A stretch of DNA of 33,890 bases from a virus: positions 1 through 33,890 of the IMG/VR virus record IMGVR_UViG_3300042375_000433; one strand, given 5' to 3'. How positions within the stretch are numbered: position 1 is the first letter of the stretch; the number at the start of each line of letters is the position of its first letter. A program made the translations under genes and the position numbers. The notes beneath the pieces were generated by a model. The model was not told the origin of the DNA. It worked only from the letters and a program-made list of their open reading frames with translations, and searched no databases. Below, one piece after another: positions 11,818 through 20,146 of the stretch.

Positions 11818-13598
11818 TGGCAGATTTAAAAGTAATTAACTTAGCAGATAAAAAAGAGTATACCATCGACGTTCACAAAAATGGAGAAAACCAAATGGTT
11901 TGTCCTGAATGTTCAGCAAATCGTAAAAAGAAAACAGATAAATGTTTTAGTTTTAACCTAAACAAAGGAGCTGGACGTTGTAACCATTGTGGGATTGTTT
12001 TAGTAGAAAATAAACCTTTTGAACCTAAACGCATACAAATTGAATTTAAACGTCCTAAAATAGTTGAGTTAAGTAAATATACTGATAACTGTTTAAAGTT
12101 CTTTAAAACACGTTTAATTAGCGAAAAAACGTTATTGGAGTTAAAAGTTACCGAAGCAATTGAATGGATGCCAAATGCAAGAGCAGAAATTCCAACAATA
12201 CAATTTAACTATTTTCGTAATGGAGAACTAATAAATATCAAATCAAGAGGTAAAAATAAAGACTTTAAATTATTTAAAGATGCTGAACTAATTTTTTATA
12301 ACCTTGATGCAACCATTGACAATGAAATAATTATAATTTGCGAAGGCGAAATGGATGCTTTAGCTATTTATGAATGTGGATTTAAAAATGTTATATCAGT
12401 TCCAAATGGTGCAGGATTAGGTAAAATAAACTTTGAATACTTAGATAATTGCATAGATTCTTTTTCAGATAATACAAAGTTTTTATTAGCCTTAGATAAT
12501 GACAAAGCTGGTTTAAACCTACAAAATGAATTAGCAAGGCGTTTAGGCTTTGAAAATTGTAGTAAAATAACTTTTAAAGATTGTAAAGATGCAAACGACT
12601 GTTTAATTAAATACGGAATGAAAGCAGTTATTGATTCAATTAACGATGCTAAAGAGTTTCCAATTGTTGGTGTATTTAACGCCTTAGATATTGAGCGTGA
12701 TATTTATGAATATTATAACAACGGTTTACCTAGCGGATGCGGAATAGGTGTAGGTGAAATTGACATGCATATTAAGTTTCAAGAAGGCTATTTAACAACC
12801 ATAACAGGTATTCCAGGACATGGTAAGAGTGAGTTCTTAGACTTTCTTTTATGTAGATTAAACATTTCACATGATTGGAAAACTGCTTTATACTCACCCG
12901 AAAATCATCCACTTGAATTACACTTTAGTAAGTTTGCTGAAAAAATTAGTGGAAAACCATTTGAAGGAACTAACCGATTAAGTCCAATTGATTTAAAAAA
13001 CTTAATTGAATATCATGCTAAAAATTTCTTTTTTATTAATCCCGAAAACGATTTTACTTTAGATAATATCTTAGCAGCAGTTAAACAATTAGTTCGTAAA
13101 AAAGGTATTAAAGCCTTTGTTATTGATGCTTGGAATAAACTCGACCATCAATATACAACTAATGAAACTAAATATATTTCTGAGCAATTAGATAAAATTA
13201 CAATATTTTGTGAAAAAAATAAAGTACATTGCTTTTTAGTAGCTCACCCAACTAAAATACAAAAAGATAAAACAACTGGTAAATATGAAATACCAAATCT
13301 TTACTCTATTAGTGGTTCAGCTAACTTTTATAATAAAACGGCAAACGGAATAACAGTTTACAGAGATTATGAAACGGGCATAACTGAAATTTATGTGCAA
13401 AAGGTTAAATTTAAGCATTGGGGACAAACTGGATGTATTAAAATGGCATGGGACAAAACTAATGGTAGATATTACAAAGGAACACCAAACTATGAAAGTT
13501 GGATTAATAATATTGAAGCTACAAAACAAATTGATAATACCAACTTTTTAAATGAAACAACTGATTTAATTAACAATAACATAGAAAATCCATTCTAA
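11817..13598 (+). CDS. Bifunctional DNA primase-helicase (T7 gp4-like)
   Basis: A 593-aa protein close to T7 gp4 in domain order. The zinc-binding primase domain has CPEC (C29, C32) and CNHC (C55, C58). The TOPRIM domain has IICEGEMDALA (about 174-183) and ALDNDKAG (225-232). The C-terminal RecA-like DnaB helicase has Walker A TGIPGHGKSEF (330-340) and Walker B AFVIDAW (433-439). It would make RNA primers and unwind DNA at the fork. No phage DNA polymerase was seen, so it presumably works with host polymerase. The gene is coupled to the loader-like gene before it. Confidence 0.93.
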   Translation: MADLKVINLADKKEYTIDVHKNGENQMVCPECSANRKKKTDKCFSFNLNKGAGRCNHCGIVLVENKPFEPKRIQIEFKRPKIVELSKYTDNCLKFFKTRLISEKTLLELKVTEAIEWMPNARAEIPTIQFNYFRNGELINIKSRGKNKDFKLFKDAELIFYNLDATIDNEIIIICEGEMDALAIYECGFKNVISVPNGAGLGKINFEYLDNCIDSFSDNTKFLLALDNDKAGLNLQNELARRLGFENCSKITFKDCKDANDCLIKYGMKAVIDSINDAKEFPIVGVFNALDIERDIYEYYNNGLPSGCGIGVGEIDMHIKFQEGYLTTITGIPGHGKSEFLDFLLCRLNISHDWKTALYSPENHPLELHFSKFAEKISGKPFEGTNRLSPIDLKNLIEYHAKNFFFINPENDFTLDNILAAVKQLVRKKGIKAFVIDAWNKLDHQYTTNETKYISEQLDKITIFCEKNKVHCFLVAHPTKIQKDKTTGKYEIPNLYSISGSANFYNKTANGITVYRDYETGITEIYVQKVKFKHWGQTGCIKMAWDKTNGRYYKGTPNYESWINNIEATKQIDNTNFLNETTDLINNNIENPF

Positions 13599-13684
13599 TG
13601 AAATATTTTGAAATATTATACATCGCTCCAATATGTCAAGCAGTAAATATAAATGATTTAATATTTGTTATTTATTGTAATTAA
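13598..13684 (+). CDS. Possible 28-aa peptide after the primase-helicase
   Basis: A 28-codon frame starting MKYFEILYIAPICQAVNIND whose ATG overlaps the primase-helicase stop (TAATG). It is hydrophobic. Most of it overlaps the upstream part of the late promoter at 13664-13696. Coupling supports it, but length and lack of family make it doubtful. Confidence 0.3.
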   Translation: MKYFEILYIAPICQAVNINDLIFVIYCN

Positions 13685-13696
13685 TTTGTATATTTG
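13664..13696 (+). promoter_or_regulatory. Promoter of the packaging and structural region
   Basis: TTTG at 13664-13667 (-33), a 21-base spacer, and TATATTTG at 13689-13696 (-7). It is the best two-part Bacteroidota promoter seen before the terminase genes. The leader to the ATG at 13720 is about 20 bases. Confidence 0.75.
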
Positions 13697-13719
13697 TATT
13701 AAAGTAATAAAAAAGTAAT

Positions 13720-13998
13720 ATGGCATTTGAAAAAGGTAAACCAAGGGCAATAAATGCTGGAAGGATTGCAGGTACGCCAAACAAAAATACAGCAACTGCT
13801 AAAGAGTCAATTCAAAAAGTATTTGAGTTACTTCAAGCAAGTGATTTACATAATTTAGAAGCGTGGGCAAAAGAAAATCCTGAATCATTTTATACTAAAA
13901 TATGGATTAAACTTGTACCTACTGCAGTTGATTTAAAAGCAGAAGTTGAAACAATTACTCAAATATTTAAAATAGGAGATACTGAAATTGAACTCTAA
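13720..13998 (+). CDS. Terminase small subunit-like protein
   Basis: A 92-aa protein starting MAFEKGKPRAINAGRIAGTP. The N-terminal basic segment with AGTPNKNTATAKESI is a DNA-binding type element often found in small proteins placed before terminase large subunits. The rest is helical. Terminase small subunits bind the packaging site and load the large subunit. The call rests on position (overlapping terL by 11 bases) and this motif, and the protein is smaller than most TerS. Confidence 0.65.
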   Translation: MAFEKGKPRAINAGRIAGTPNKNTATAKESIQKVFELLQASDLHNLEAWAKENPESFYTKIWIKLVPTAVDLKAEVETITQIFKIGDTEIEL

Positions 13999-15382
13999 AC
14001 AAATAGTATTTGAACCATTCCCAAAACAGATAGAGTTCTTAGAAGCTATTTTTAGCAATAACTATAACTTTATTATGTATGGTGGTGCTATTCGTGGCGG
14101 TAAAACATTTGCTGGTATTGGTGCTTTATTACTTTTATGTAAAATGTATCCTAATTCAAAATGGTGCATTGTACGTGATACCTTACAAACGCTTAAAAGA
14201 ACTACAATACCATCATTTAATAAAGTTTGCCCTCAATCATTCATTAAGTCTTATAATCAAGATACCCAAACTGTTCATTTAACAAATGGTAGTCAAATCA
14301 TATTCATGGGTGAAAACTTTGCAGATGATAAAGAACTAAACAGATTTAAAGGATTAGAAGTAAATGGATTTTTATTAGAGGAAATTAATGAACTTCAGCA
14401 AAAAACATTCTATAAATGTATTGAACGTGCTGGTTCACAAATTATTGACAAACAACCAAAACCAATTATTTTAGCAACTTGTAACCCATCTAACAATTGG
14501 GTTAAAGAACTAATCTATAACAAGTGGAAATTAAACGATTTACCGAGCAATTGGCTGTACATCCCTTCAAAGATAACAGATAACCCGTTTGTGCCAGATA
14601 GTTACTTAGAATCGCTTAAAACATTAACTACATACGAATATCAAGTGTTTGTTGAAGGTAATTGGGAACTTCAAGAGCGTACAGGCTCAGAATTTTATAA
14701 ATACTTCAATTTAGATAAACACGTTAAACGTTTGGAATACAATCCTGAATTACCTTTACATATATCATGGGATGAGAATGTTAATCCTTATTTGCCATGT
14801 GGTGTGTTCCAAATACAAGGAACTGAAATAAGAATGATAGATGAGATACTAGGTATTAATCCTAGAAATACAGTTCATGATGTATGCAACGAATTTAAAT
14901 ATAGGTATCATGACCATAATGCTGGTTTATTTATTTATGGTGATGCAACTTCTCAAAAAGAAGATGTTAAGCAACAAAAAGGTTATAACTTCTTTAGATT
15001 AATAGAAAATGAATTAATGCAATACCAACCTACATTAAGAGTAGCACGTTCAAATCCATCAGTTGTTATGAGAGCTAATTTCATAAACAAAATATTAGAT
15101 AAAAACCTTTATGATCTTAATTTAATAATTTCAGATAATTGTAAAACAGCAATTTCAGATTTTACAAACACTAAAGAAGCTGCAGATGGTTCTAAAGACA
15201 AAGCAAAGGAACGTGATAGTAAAACAGGTATTAGTTACCAAAAATATGGTCACTTATCAGATTTAACAGACTACCTTATTTGTGAAGCATTTAGTGATGA
15301 GTATTCAAGATTTCGGCATGGAGATATTATTGTAGGACGTTCTATTGGACGCAATTATATTTCTGATAAACATAAAATGTAA
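13988..15382 (+). CDS. terL: Terminase large subunit
   Basis: A 464-aa packaging motor. The ATPase has Walker A GGAIRGGKT (32-40), Walker B GFLLEE (127-132) and a coupling motif LATCNPSNN (162-170). The C-terminal RNase H-like nuclease has ISWDEN with D262 and FIYGDATSQ with D319, and acidic residues near LSDLTDYL. It pumps DNA into the prohead and cuts concatemers. The best start is TTG at 13988. No ATG lies upstream before the in-frame stop at 13973, and the gene overlaps the TerS-like gene. Confidence 0.95.
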   Translation: MNSKQIVFEPFPKQIEFLEAIFSNNYNFIMYGGAIRGGKTFAGIGALLLLCKMYPNSKWCIVRDTLQTLKRTTIPSFNKVCPQSFIKSYNQDTQTVHLTNGSQIIFMGENFADDKELNRFKGLEVNGFLLEEINELQQKTFYKCIERAGSQIIDKQPKPIILATCNPSNNWVKELIYNKWKLNDLPSNWLYIPSKITDNPFVPDSYLESLKTLTTYEYQVFVEGNWELQERTGSEFYKYFNLDKHVKRLEYNPELPLHISWDENVNPYLPCGVFQIQGTEIRMIDEILGINPRNTVHDVCNEFKYRYHDHNAGLFIYGDATSQKEDVKQQKGYNFFRLIENELMQYQPTLRVARSNPSVVMRANFINKILDKNLYDLNLIISDNCKTAISDFTNTKEAADGSKDKAKERDSKTGISYQKYGHLSDLTDYLICEAFSDEYSRFRHGDIIVGRSIGRNYISDKHKM

Positions 15383-15422
15383 CATTTTGTAACAAAGTTA
15401 ATTTTTGTAACAATTTTTAATA

Positions 15423-15430
15423 TAAATTTG
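15423..15430 (+). promoter_or_regulatory. Promoter before the connector gene, leaderless
   Basis: TAAATTTG is a TAnnTTTG -7 element that ends four bases before the ATG at 15435. Upstream there are two copies of TTTTGTAACAA-like sequence (15385-15413), of which the TTTG parts are possible -33 elements, though their spacing is not ideal. The transcript would start at or next to the ATG. Confidence 0.65.
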
Positions 15431-15434
15431 TATC

Positions 15435-16283
15435 ATGGCAAGATTACTAAGACTTTTAGATTATGAGAGAGCTATCCAAAGTGATAACTTAGCTCAAATA
15501 ATTGAATCAAATTATAATTTATTAATTGACGTTGAACAAGCAGCTCAATTAACAATGACTGGTCATTTAAAACAACGTTACCAAGTAGATAAAGTATTTT
15601 CTAATACTTATTTATTTAACATAGCATCTACATATAAAGGAAATGATTTAGTTGAGTATACAGAGCCTGTATTTAGTGCCACTACTGTTTATATAGCAAA
15701 TGAGAGAACATCGTTTAGTGGTAATATATATGAATCTATTGCAGGTTCTGTTGCTCATGCTTTTAATCCTTTAGAATGGACTAAAATATGCGCAGATAAA
15801 TCACTTTTTTATGTTACATTACCTAATCCTTCATATAACAATTCATTAACTTATCAAATTGGTGATGTAGTGTTTTATAATGATTATACTTATACTTGTT
15901 TACAACCAGTTTCAGGCATTTTACCTACTAATACAAATTATTGGTTAGTTGGTGCATCATATTCAGTTACAGGTATTTTACCTACTGATATATCAAAATG
16001 GACTTTAGGCGATAATAGAAACCAAGAGATAGTACAGTATTTAATAGATATTACATTATACAATTTGCATTGTAGAATCAATCCTAGAAACGTTCCTGAA
16101 TTAAGAAAAGAACGTTATGATGGTAATATAGCAAGTCAAATCGGTGGAGCTATTGGTTGGTTAAAAAATGTTAGTGCTGGTAAAGTTTACGTTGATATTC
16201 CTGAAATATTACCAAGTCAAGGTAATTCAATTACTTGGGGAAATGCAAATGGAAGTTCATTAGCAACTATTAACATGTACTAA
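15435..16283 (+). CDS. Mu gp36/DUF1320-like connector with inserted sugar-binding-type repeats
   Basis: A 282-aa protein. The N-terminal (1-60) and C-terminal (195-282) parts form a DUF1320-like head-tail connector, including ERAIQSDNLAQIIESN and QYLIDITLYNLHCRINPRNV. The family is usually about 140 aa, and here roughly 130 residues (about 62-192) are inserted. The insert has two units of the pattern Y..GD.V.Y...Y....P.....W: around 67-115 (with YKGNDLVEY, NIYES, W115) and 140-170 (YQIGDVVFYNDYTY, W170). A third partial unit lies at 178-190 (VTGILPTDISKW). This pattern is that of carbohydrate-binding modules of the 5/12 type. The insert would be displayed at the neck. Confidence 0.75.
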   Translation: MARLLRLLDYERAIQSDNLAQIIESNYNLLIDVEQAAQLTMTGHLKQRYQVDKVFSNTYLFNIASTYKGNDLVEYTEPVFSATTVYIANERTSFSGNIYESIAGSVAHAFNPLEWTKICADKSLFYVTLPNPSYNNSLTYQIGDVVFYNDYTYTCLQPVSGILPTNTNYWLVGASYSVTGILPTDISKWTLGDNRNQEIVQYLIDITLYNLHCRINPRNVPELRKERYDGNIASQIGGAIGWLKNVSAGKVYVDIPEILPSQGNSITWGNANGSSLATINMY

Positions 16284-16384
16284 TGAATGATATTGAAATA
16301 ATAATGACTTTAACCGATGGTCGAGTTTTAGCATTAGATTTAATTACGGGTAAAACATTTATTTTACAACAAAAAACAAAATGA
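16283..16384 (+). CDS. Tiny hypothetical protein (33 aa) before the portal
   Basis: A 33-aa frame starting MNDIEIIMTLTDGRVLALDL. It begins in the TAATG overlap with the connector stop and ends in an ATGA overlap with the portal start. The double coupling makes it likely to be translated. It could be a short beta-hairpin protein, or serve mainly to couple translation of the portal gene. Confidence 0.6.
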   Translation: MNDIEIIMTLTDGRVLALDLITGKTFILQQKTK

Positions 16385-17607
16385 AGATATTAGGAGTTCA
16401 AATACCATTTACACAAATTGAGAATGCTTCTAAAGCGTTATTACCTCAAAACAATACTTTAAATAGTATTGAAAAAATAACTTCTCAAATCTATCGTATT
16501 TCTCAAGATATTGGTAAGTGGCGTTTAGCTTTACAAAATGCTGAGAATGTTAATTACCCTAATCGTTATGACTTAATAAGAACTTATAATGATGTAGTAC
16601 TTGACGCTCATACTACTGCATGTATTCAACAACGTAAAAATTTAACTTTATGTCGTAACTTTTGTGTTATAAATAAAGATGGTAGTGAAAATGAACCTTT
16701 AACTGAAATGTTAGAATCTCAATGGTTCCGTGATTTTATAGACTATTCTTTAGATTCAATGTTTTGGGGTTATTCATTAGTTCAATTTGATTCATTAATA
16801 AATGATAATTTTAAAGAAATAAATTTAGTTCCTAGACAATTTGTTAAGCCTGAATTTAGTATTGTTGTTAAACATTGGGGTGATATTGTTGGTATTAATT
16901 ATACTGAGCAACCTTATTCTGATTTTTGTATTGGAGTAGGTCGTAAAAGAGATTTAGGTTTATTAAACAAAGTAGCTCCTTTAGTTATTTGGAAAAAGAA
17001 TGCTTTAGGTGCTTGGGCTCAATATCAAGAAATATTTGGTTCTCCTATTCGTATTGGTAAAACATCTAAACGTGATAAACAAACAACTGAGAATATGGAT
17101 AATATGCTTAGAAATATGGGTGTTGCTGCATGGGGACGTTTTGATACGGATGATATAATTGAACTAATTGAATCAAGTCATTCAGATGCTTTTAACGTAT
17201 TTGATATGCTAATTGAACGTTGTAATTCAGAGATTGCAAAATTAATATTAGGACAAACAGGAACAACTGCAGAAAAATCATTTGTAGGTTCTGCTGAAGT
17301 TCATGAACGAATCTTAGGAAATTACGCTGAAAACGATGAGCACTTCATTGAAAACGTTTTAAATTACCAATTAATACCAATGCTTGAAAACTTAGGTATT
17401 AAATTTAATGGTGCAAAAATTGAAACTGAATCAGACGATGAACTTGGTTTAATTGAACGTTCAAAAATAGATTTAGAATTATTAAAATATTATAATATTC
17501 CTGCAGATTATATTGAAAAAACTTATGGAACACCAGTTGAAATGAAAACAAACATAGATACAGGAGTTGCAACAATTCAAAATAAATTAAAGGATTTTTA
17601 TAACTAA
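16381..17607 (+). CDS. Portal protein, Mu gp29-like (DUF935)
   Basis: A 408-aa protein with the DUF935 layout: N-terminal helices, CIQQRKNLTLCRNF near 79-92, LVPRQFVKPEF near 139-149, then EIFGSPIRIGKTSKRDKQ near 218-235 and AKLILGQTGTTAEKSFVGSA near 281-300. It forms the ring at the capsid vertex through which DNA enters and leaves. It is followed by a gpF-like head protein with a one-base overlap, as in Mu-like head modules. Confidence 0.9.
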   Translation: MKILGVQIPFTQIENASKALLPQNNTLNSIEKITSQIYRISQDIGKWRLALQNAENVNYPNRYDLIRTYNDVVLDAHTTACIQQRKNLTLCRNFCVINKDGSENEPLTEMLESQWFRDFIDYSLDSMFWGYSLVQFDSLINDNFKEINLVPRQFVKPEFSIVVKHWGDIVGINYTEQPYSDFCIGVGRKRDLGLLNKVAPLVIWKKNALGAWAQYQEIFGSPIRIGKTSKRDKQTTENMDNMLRNMGVAAWGRFDTDDIIELIESSHSDAFNVFDMLIERCNSEIAKLILGQTGTTAEKSFVGSAEVHERILGNYAENDEHFIENVLNYQLIPMLENLGIKFNGAKIETESDDELGLIERSKIDLELLKYYNIPADYIEKTYGTPVEMKTNIDTGVATIQNKLKDFYN

Positions 17608-18404
17608 TGTGTTCATTTTGTGATATAGTTAATCAAGAACCTGATTTATTTGATGAACAGGAAATTGATAGAGTAATTGCTGGAATATATGCAGGAACTA
17701 TTACTTTGCGAAGTTTAGACGTTAAAACATATTTAAAGGTAGCAGATAAATTAACAAGTGGAGTTTATAAAGGTTATGGTAAAACATTAGATACTGTTCT
17801 TTATCTTAGTGAGGATTACCAAATGCTTTACGCTTTGCGTGATAATGTGTTTATTTTTAGTGGTGCTAAACAATATCAGCAAGTTAGACAAATGAGTTCA
17901 TTATTAACTGATAATGGCAAAATAGTTCCATTTAATGAATTTAAAAAACAAGCTAAAACAGTTTTTGATGAATATAATAAAAACTATTTAAACGCTGAAT
18001 ATAATAGTGCAATTGCTCAAAGTCGTACAGCATCACAATGGCAAGATATTGAAAGAACTAAAGGATTGTTTCCTTATTTACAATATCAAACTGCTCAAGA
18101 TGGTCGTGTAAGACCTGAACATGCTGCATTAAATAAAATTATTAAAAAAGTAGATGACCCATTTTGGAGTAATTATATGCCACCAAATGGTTGGAATTGT
18201 AGATGTGATGTTATTCAATTAGACGAAGGAACTGTTACTAATACAGAAAATTTAGTTGTTGAAAATGTGCCTGATGCTTTTAGGTTTAATGCTGGTAAAG
18301 ATAAAATAATATACAGTAAAAAGCATCCATATTTTGATATAGCACCAATAGATAAAAACTTTGCAAATAATAACTTTAATTTACCTATGCCAAATGAAAT
18401 TTAA
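17607..18404 (+). CDS. Minor head protein, Mu gpF-like
   Basis: A 265-aa protein with the C-terminal Mu_F block: QTAQDGRVRPEHAALN near 164-179, DPFWSNYMPPNGWNCRCDV near 187-205, and a C-terminal tail. The N-terminal part is helical (about 1-150). Family proteins act in head morphogenesis near the portal and may be brought inside the capsid. It starts on the portal stop and overlaps the gpG-like gene by 11 bases. The N-terminal CSFCDIV has two Cys that may be only local. Confidence 0.88.
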   Translation: MCSFCDIVNQEPDLFDEQEIDRVIAGIYAGTITLRSLDVKTYLKVADKLTSGVYKGYGKTLDTVLYLSEDYQMLYALRDNVFIFSGAKQYQQVRQMSSLLTDNGKIVPFNEFKKQAKTVFDEYNKNYLNAEYNSAIAQSRTASQWQDIERTKGLFPYLQYQTAQDGRVRPEHAALNKIIKKVDDPFWSNYMPPNGWNCRCDVIQLDEGTVTNTENLVVENVPDAFRFNAGKDKIIYSKKHPYFDIAPIDKNFANNNFNLPMPNEI

Positions 18405-18822
18405 CGAAGCAAGAAAAATAGTTAAAGATATGCAAATGGCTGAAAAAACCATTGCTGATATGGTAGATACAATGGGTATTTATGCTATTAATCATTATAA
18501 AAAATCATTTATTGATGGTGGTTTTACTGATGTAAGTTTTAAAGCATGGAAGCAACGTAAAAGAAGTAGAGATAATGAAGGTAGAGCTATTTTAGTTAAA
18601 ACAGGTAATTTAAAACGTTCTTTAACATACAGAAAAATAGGTAGATATTCAATTAGAATAGAATCTAATGTACCTTATGCTAAAGTACACAATGAAGGAT
18701 TAAGAAGTGGACGTGGACGTGGTTTTACAATGCCTGAACGTAAATTTGTTGGTTATAGCGAACGATTATCTCGTAAGATAGAATTAAAATTAAGAAGTAA
18801 TATAGAAAAAATATTTAAATGA
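18394..18822 (+). CDS. Virion morphogenesis protein, Mu gpG/P2 gpS-like
   Basis: A 142-aa protein of the phage virion morphogenesis family. It has a helical N-terminus, then KAWKQRKRSRDNEGRAILVK, followed by TGNLKRSL, VPYAKVHNEG and a Pro/Arg segment (TMPERKFVGYS). Members connect tail and head or complete tails. The start at 18394 is chosen because a longer frame from 18361 reads through the gpF coding end. It overlaps its neighbours at both ends. Confidence 0.85.
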   Translation: MKFNEARKIVKDMQMAEKTIADMVDTMGIYAINHYKKSFIDGGFTDVSFKAWKQRKRSRDNEGRAILVKTGNLKRSLTYRKIGRYSIRIESNVPYAKVHNEGLRSGRGRGFTMPERKFVGYSERLSRKIELKLRSNIEKIFK

Positions 18823-19292
18823 GTTTAAAGACATTATACACTGAAATAAGAACAATTCTTGAAGCTATTAATGGCATTAAGTATGTTAGATTATGGAATA
18901 ACCAATTTGAACGTGAAAATGTTAATGAGCCATTTTTGTACCCTTGTTGTTTTATTGAGTTTGAACCTACAGAATGTAGAGATTTACTTTGTGGAGTTCA
19001 ACAATACGACTTTATTGTTTGCATTCATTTAGGTTTTGAAAGTTATAAAACAGAAGACATTGATATTTTAGATATTAAGCAAAATATTTATATAGAATTA
19101 AGTCGTTTTAATTCTACAACTAAATTATTTTCTTTATTTGGACGTGAATCAGATACTCAAAATTACGACCATGATAATATACAAGCATACGAAATTAGAT
19201 TTACAGTAACAGGCAAAGATTTTGATGCTGATACAAGACCAAATACATTAGCAACAGCAGATTTATTATTAACAGGAACATTAGATATATAA
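18819..19292 (+). CDS. Neck or tail-completion protein (157 aa)
   Basis: A 157-aa protein that looks alpha/beta with a C-terminal strand-rich segment. Its place after gpF- and gpG-like genes, and its length, fit a head-closure or tail-terminator protein such as Mu gp37-type, but no diagnostic motif was seen. Its start overlaps the previous stop (ATGA at 18819-18822). Confidence 0.6.
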   Translation: MSLKTLYTEIRTILEAINGIKYVRLWNNQFERENVNEPFLYPCCFIEFEPTECRDLLCGVQQYDFIVCIHLGFESYKTEDIDILDIKQNIYIELSRFNSTTKLFSLFGRESDTQNYDHDNIQAYEIRFTVTGKDFDADTRPNTLATADLLLTGTLDI

Positions 19293-19296
19293 AAAA

Positions 19297-20145
19297 ATGG
19301 CAAGAAGTACAGACACAATAATTGCATCAATGGATGCTGAACAAGCAGCACAACCTACATTAGTTTCATTAGATAGCACTTCGCAAACTTCTATTTATAA
19401 ACTATGGAAATTTATAACTGCTACGACTATTAATTATTTTGAGCAATTATTTGATATTTATAAAGCAGAAATTGAAGCAATTGTAAAAGTAGCTCCAGTT
19501 GGTTCTAACTTTTGGTTTCAAAAAAGAATATTTGATTTTCAATACTCAGCAACAATACCTCAAGTATTGCAAATAGACCCAATCACGTTATCTGTAACGT
19601 ATCCAATTGTAGATACTACATTATTACTCATAACTCGTTGTTCCGTTAAAACTACACCTATTAAAAACGTTTTAATTAAGGTTGCAAAGTCAAACCCACC
19701 AGTTGCTTTATCAGCTCCTGAATTAGCATCATTAACTGGTTATATTTCAGATATTGCTTTTGCTGGAGTTAATTATCAAGTAAGTTCTTTATCATCTGAT
19801 AAATTATATATCAAAGCTAATATCTATTTCAATGGTCAATATGCTTCTACTATTGGTGCAAATGTTATTTTAGCAATTAATACTTATTTGGCAAATATAC
19901 CATTTGATGGAGCTATAAATTTATTAAGATTAACAGATGCAATTCAAAATGTAATTGGAGTTACTGATATTATTTTAGTTGATGTTGCTATTCGTTCAGA
20001 TGTTACTCCTTTTATAAGTAAAACATATTTAGTTTCAAGTAAAACAACTATTATATCTAATTACCCATCAATAGCAGGTTATATTGAAGAGGAAACAACT
20101 GCAAGTCAAGATTTTTTAACTACTTTAAATTTTATAGCCCAATAG
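19297..20145 (+). CDS. Baseplate J-like protein
   Basis: A 282-aa protein. The N-terminal helical part (SIYKLWKFITATTINYFEQL) is followed by a beta-rich middle and a C-terminal domain with KANIYFNGQYASTIGANVIL, LANIPFDGAINLLRLTDAIQ and NVIGVTDIILVDVAIR. The C-terminal part matches the gpJ-like baseplate wedge fold. J proteins link the baseplate ring to the sheath. Its place here, upstream of the protease and capsid genes and far from the gp25-like gene at 30251, is unusual. Confidence 0.65.
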   Translation: MARSTDTIIASMDAEQAAQPTLVSLDSTSQTSIYKLWKFITATTINYFEQLFDIYKAEIEAIVKVAPVGSNFWFQKRIFDFQYSATIPQVLQIDPITLSVTYPIVDTTLLLITRCSVKTTPIKNVLIKVAKSNPPVALSAPELASLTGYISDIAFAGVNYQVSSLSSDKLYIKANIYFNGQYASTIGANVILAINTYLANIPFDGAINLLRLTDAIQNVIGVTDIILVDVAIRSDVTPFISKTYLVSSKTTIISNYPSIAGYIEEETTASQDFLTTLNFIAQ

Positions 20146-20146
20146 T

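Noticed and set aside
13317-13529. Minus-strand frame of 70 codons
   Set aside because: It is antisense to the primase-helicase C-terminus, with no promoter or coupling.
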